DNA from: Chitinophagales bacterium
GTDB taxonomy: Bacteria > Bacteroidota > Bacteroidia > Chitinophagales > LD1
Length of the DNA: 64,000 nt
Reading direction: 5' to 3'
NCBI GenBank assembly: GCA_026129525.1
Contig: JAHCHW010000001.1
Span: forward strand, 310,001 to 374,000
In this document: positions 61,159 through 64,000 of the stretch, piece by piece
How the letters are laid out: the number at the start of each line of letters is the position of its first letter
Position numbering within the stretch: the first letter of the stretch is position 1
Program-made: the position numbers and the translations under genes
Notes under the pieces: generated by a model
What the model was told of the DNA's origin: nothing
The model's input: the letters and a program-made list of their open reading frames with translations, nothing else
Databases searched by the model: none

Positions 61159-61995
61159 GTGTTCGGGGTGTCCAAACAAGCCTATTATCAACGCATTCAA
61201 CGAGAAAAAAAGAAAGCAATGGAACACGATATTGTATTGAAAGAAGTAGCTAAAATCAGAACAAAAATGATCCAAACCGGAACCCGGAAACTCTATGAGC
61301 ATCTCAAGCCGGTGTTGCCTCAGCAGGGCATCAAAATGGGCAGAGACGCCCTGTTTTCGCTGCTGAGAAACAAAGGATTACTCATTCGTAAAACCAAGCG
61401 TTATCATGTTACTACCGATTCCAAGCATTTCTTTTACACTGCCCCTAACCTATTGAAAGAACTTGAAATTACTCATGCCGAGCAGGCGTTTGTCTGCGAC
61501 ATCACCTATATCAAAACCGATAAATGCCATGCATACGCAGCCATTGTTACCGATGCCTATTCCAAGAAAATCATGGGCTGGAGTTTAGAAAACAATATGA
61601 AAGTATCTATGGTGAAAGACGCCCTGAAAATGGCACTGTGCAATTGTATTCATGAACATCAAAGCATCATTCATCACAGCGATCGTGGCATTCAATACTG
61701 TTGCCCTGATTATACCGAATTTGCCACCAAGAAAGGGTTTGTCATGAGCACTACCCAAAAGTATGACCCTTATGAAAACGCAGTGGCTGAGCGCATCAAC
61801 GGCATTCTCAAATATGAATTCGGACTGCGCAAAACATTACCCAACGTTGAGGTAGCAAGAAAAATGATGAAGCAAGCTGTAGCCATTTACAACAATGAAC
61901 GATTACACTGGAGCCTCAATCTGCAAACCCCGCAACAGGTTCACATTAATTACAACACAGAAAAATACAAGAGCTATGAAAAATCTGCCGCCTGA
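61159..61995 (+). CDS. IS3-family transposase OrfB (integrase core)
   Basis: A 278-residue catalytic domain in the -1 frame relative to OrfA. The DDE triad is intact: Asp114 (FVCDITYIKT), Asp175 (HHSDRGIQY) and Glu211 (NAVAERINGILK), a classic DD(35)E. The HTH_21-like region GTRKLYEHLK precedes it. The GTG at 61159 is an internal start only; the frame runs upstream to the A-run, so it is mainly made by frameshift. The element is probably still active. Confidence 0.92.
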   Translation: MFGVSKQAYYQRIQREKKKAMEHDIVLKEVAKIRTKMIQTGTRKLYEHLKPVLPQQGIKMGRDALFSLLRNKGLLIRKTKRYHVTTDSKHFFYTAPNLLKELEITHAEQAFVCDITYIKTDKCHAYAAIVTDAYSKKIMGWSLENNMKVSMVKDALKMALCNCIHEHQSIIHHSDRGIQYCCPDYTEFATKKGFVMSTTQKYDPYENAVAERINGILKYEFGLRKTLPNVEVARKMMKQAVAIYNNERLHWSLNLQTPQQVHINYNTEKYKSYEKSAA

Positions 61996-62179
61996 TTAAC
62001 TATATTTGAAATGTTCATGTGAGGAAAGAAGCAGGCTCTGCTGGGGAGCAACCTGAATAGTGCCAAAATCATGAATCACGGAAAATGAAGTAGGGGGCAC
62101 TGCCCCCACTCATCTTAACCATTTCATTTTTTGTGCAAGAAAAAACTAAGAAAACCCATTTCCATTTTCTAACAAAAAA

Positions 62180-62205
62180 TGGTCAACGTATTTTAGGACA
62201 AGACA
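62180..62205 (-). repeat. right terminal inverted repeat of the IS3-family element
   Basis: Read inward from 62205 the end is TGTCTTGTCCTAAAATACG, matching the left end. The TTA target duplication follows at 62206-62208. Confidence 0.85.
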
Positions 62206-64000
62206 TTAGTATTGTTTCCGCAGCCGATAGTAGTTTGCGATTGCAGAATTACTAGGGCAGAAGTTTGTGCCAACGAAACCGAGGTTTGTATACTGCAACC
62301 GGCATTGTCGGTAATGGTTGCCACATAAGTGCCCGGAGCAAGATTGCTTATAGCTGAAGTTGTTCCACCGTTACTCCATGCAAACTGGTAAGGTTGTGTT
62401 CCGCCCGATGCGGTTACATCAATGCTTCCATCGTTAATGCCGTTGCACAGCGGTGCATGCTTAGTAATGTTTGTAGTAATAGCTACAGGTTGGTCAATGG
62501 TAAAGTTGGAAATGCTGTTGCACAGGTTGCCATCGGTTACGGTAAGTGAGTAGTAACCCGCAGGCAGCGATGAAACATTCTGCGAAGCAGCACTGTTGCT
62601 CCAGTTAAACTGATAGTTACCCGTTCCTCCGCTTACAGTTACCGCAATGCTTCCGGTGTTTTGTCCGTAGCATGTAACATCGTTCTTTACTGCATTTATA
62701 ACAATTGCAGAAGGCTCAGTTATAACAATTGTTTTTGAAGCGGAACAGTTATTGACATCAAGCACATTCACAGTGTATGTTCCTCCGCCAAGGTTTGTAA
62801 GATTTTGAGTGGAAACCCCATTACTCCAGTTAAAAGTATAAGGAGCAGTTCCTCCGCCAACTGTTAGGTTAATGTTGGCATCAGCACTGCCGTAGCAACT
62901 AACATTGCTGTGATTGCTTGTAAGATTTAATCCTGCTGTTTGAGCTACTACTGCGGCAAACGAAGTGCTGCATGAGTTTTGGTCGGTTACTACAACCGAA
63001 TAATTTCCGGCAATAAGATTTGCTCTGTTGGCAGAAGTTGCACCATCGTTCCAATTGTACTGAAAAGGGGCAGTTCCTGTTGTTACATTTAGTTGAATAG
63101 AACCGTTGTTGGTTTGGTTGCAGGTAACATTGTTAACGGCTGCGGTTACTGAAGGATTTGGGGATATACTTATAGCTTTCACAACTGTATCCGAACAATA
63201 ATCGGCTGTTACAATGTGCACTACATTGTAGTTACCTGCTGTTGCAAAAGTGAAAGATGGATTAGCTGATACAGCAGCATTGTTTCCACCGAAACTCCAG
63301 TAATGATTAATGTTTCCTGTTGAGCCGTTGTGTGTAAAATTCACCGTTGCATTGGCTTCGCAGTAATTGCCCGAATAAGTAAAGTCGGCATTCATGTTAT
63401 TGGCGGCTACGCCTACAACCGCACTTTGCGAGGCGGTGCATCCGTTGGCATCGCTAACACTCACCGAAATGTTTCCGGGAGCTAAACCGTTAACTGCCGA
63501 AGTGTGAACGGACTCATCGTGCGACCAGTTAAAACTGTAAGGAATGGTTCCATTGTGAACTGTAGTACTAACGGCACCGGTAGGCGAAGCACAATCGGTT
63601 CCGGTTGTGTTCATGGTAATGCTGATAGCCGCAGGTTGAGCAATAGCAGTTGAGCTGACAGCAAAGCAACCGTTTCCATCAGTAACAGTTAAAATGTAGT
63701 TACCTGCTGTAAGGTTAGTTCTGTTAGCATTGTTGTTGCCATCATTCCATACAAAGATATAGTTACCGTCTCCTCCAGTTACACTTACAGCAATAGTACC
63801 GTTGTTGCCGCCATTGCAGGTTACATCGGTTTTAGAAGTGTTTATGTTAATACCAAAATTCTCCGAAACTAAAATGCTTTGCGAAGCCATGCAGCCGATA
63901 GCATCGCTTACAATTACATCGTAGGTGCCAGCGTTTAGTCCGGCAAGGTTTTGTGTTTGATTACCGTTATTCCAAACAAAGCTGTAAGGCGCATTGCCGC

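Larger units (their letters stand above)
60711..62205 (+). mobile_element. complete IS3-family insertion sequence, 1495 bp
   Basis: The terminal inverted repeats are about 26 bp with three mismatches: left TGCCTCGTCCTAAAATAGG (60711 on) and right, read inward, TGTCTTGTCCTAAAATACG (from 62205). The 3-bp target duplication TTA lies at 60708-60710 and 62206-62208. It carries OrfA and OrfB on the plus strand. The 210 bp after OrfB hold a perfect inverted repeat GGGGGCA/TGCCCCC (62093-62107), perhaps a transcription stop. It is inserted in a SprB repeat, opposite to the host gene. Confidence 0.92.
59564..64000 (-). pseudogene. SprB-repeat surface protein with T9SS type B domain, split by an insertion sequence; 5' part outside window
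   Basis: The minus frame is open from the window edge down to a stop at 62193 inside the element, and resumes from 60710 to 59564. About ten SprB-type repeats of 70-80 residues are visible (pattern CxGxNNGxIxVxVxGG, YxFxWxNG, AGxYxVxVTDxNxC). One PKD-like domain lies near 63130-63390 (FTYSGNYCEANATV, NHYWSFGG). The C-terminus is IFLPNAFSPNGDGNND, FDRWGEKVF, WDGTYRG, the type B sorting domain. Joining the flanks without the element and one TTA gives GCGNNTKGSINVTVSGG in frame. As it stands, the protein lacks its sorting domain and should not be secreted. SprB relatives are gliding adhesins. Confidence 0.85.

Noticed and set aside
62209-64000. Regular repeats as a CRISPR or DNA satellite array
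   Set aside because: The repetition is at the protein level (SprB repeats of 70-80 residues) with diverged DNA, inside one open frame.

Overview
The window reads as chromosomal DNA of a member of the Bacteroidota. Four proteins end in type IX secretion (T9SS) sorting domains, one of them a very long SprB-repeat surface protein. Start regions carry TAnnTTTG-type promoter boxes, and the gene set is typical of the phylum: ClpC, fused IcmF, LpxD/LpxH, a STAS-RNase Z pair, SulP with carbonic anhydrase, and DUF433/DUF5615. No rRNA or tRNA gene was seen, so a genus cannot be given.

Layout. 0-1.8 kb: two tandem paralogous membrane proteins with a small exported protein between them. 1.8-5.6 kb (minus): STAS, RNase Z, WecE-like aminotransferase and SGNH hydrolase, apparently one operon, divergent from clpC (5.8-8.4 kb, with a terminator). 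8.6-16.7 kb: icmF carrying three short heptamer arrays, lpxD-like, gcvT, a methyltransferase, queA and a membrane protein. 17.2-21.8 kb (minus): a compact fatty-acid/polyketide-type cluster (LolA-like, polysaccharide deacetylase, two ketosynthase homologues, ACP, small ketosynthase-like protein) resembling part of a flexirubin or aryl-polyene cluster. 21.9-28.1 kb: recX, an MFS transporter, prfA, lpxH, a double-thioredoxin exported protein. 28.2-31.7 kb: two T9SS cargo proteins. 32.7-39.8 kb: guaB, a frameshifted zeta-toxin-like gene with a small partner, pheS, a cupin, carbonic anhydrase plus SulP, ogt. 39.8-48.9 kb: a TMTC-like TPR membrane protein, a 2OG oxygenase, a DUF433/DUF5615 module with a second frameshifted toxin, PfkB kinase, orphan biotinyl protein, FAD oxidoreductase and a sulfatase-fold enzyme.

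49.2-51.9 kb is the most interesting part. A MerR/B12-binding regulator with the Wx9EH signature of CarH/LitR photoreceptors is followed by an ECF sigma gene. The promoter in front of the sigma gene is bracketed by two inverted repeats of identical geometry (TGTTTAA-N16-TTAAACA, 65 bp apart). This is a LitR/LitS-like light/B12 switch, but the usual carotenoid genes are absent and two YeeE/YedE sulfur transporters follow instead. 52-59.5 kb holds a T9SS protein, a compound hairpin repeat, xth, an alkaline-ceramidase homologue, an L,D-transpeptidase-like lipoprotein, a prolyl-aminopeptidase-like lipoprotein and an outer-membrane barrel.

59.6-64.0 kb (minus) is the 3' part of a SprB-repeat/T9SS type-B surface protein gene. 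It is split by a complete 1495-bp IS3-family element with a 3-bp TTA target duplication; removing the element restores the reading frame exactly. The two single-base frameshifts noticed both fall in toxin genes, so they are either real inactivation of addiction modules or sequencing errors.
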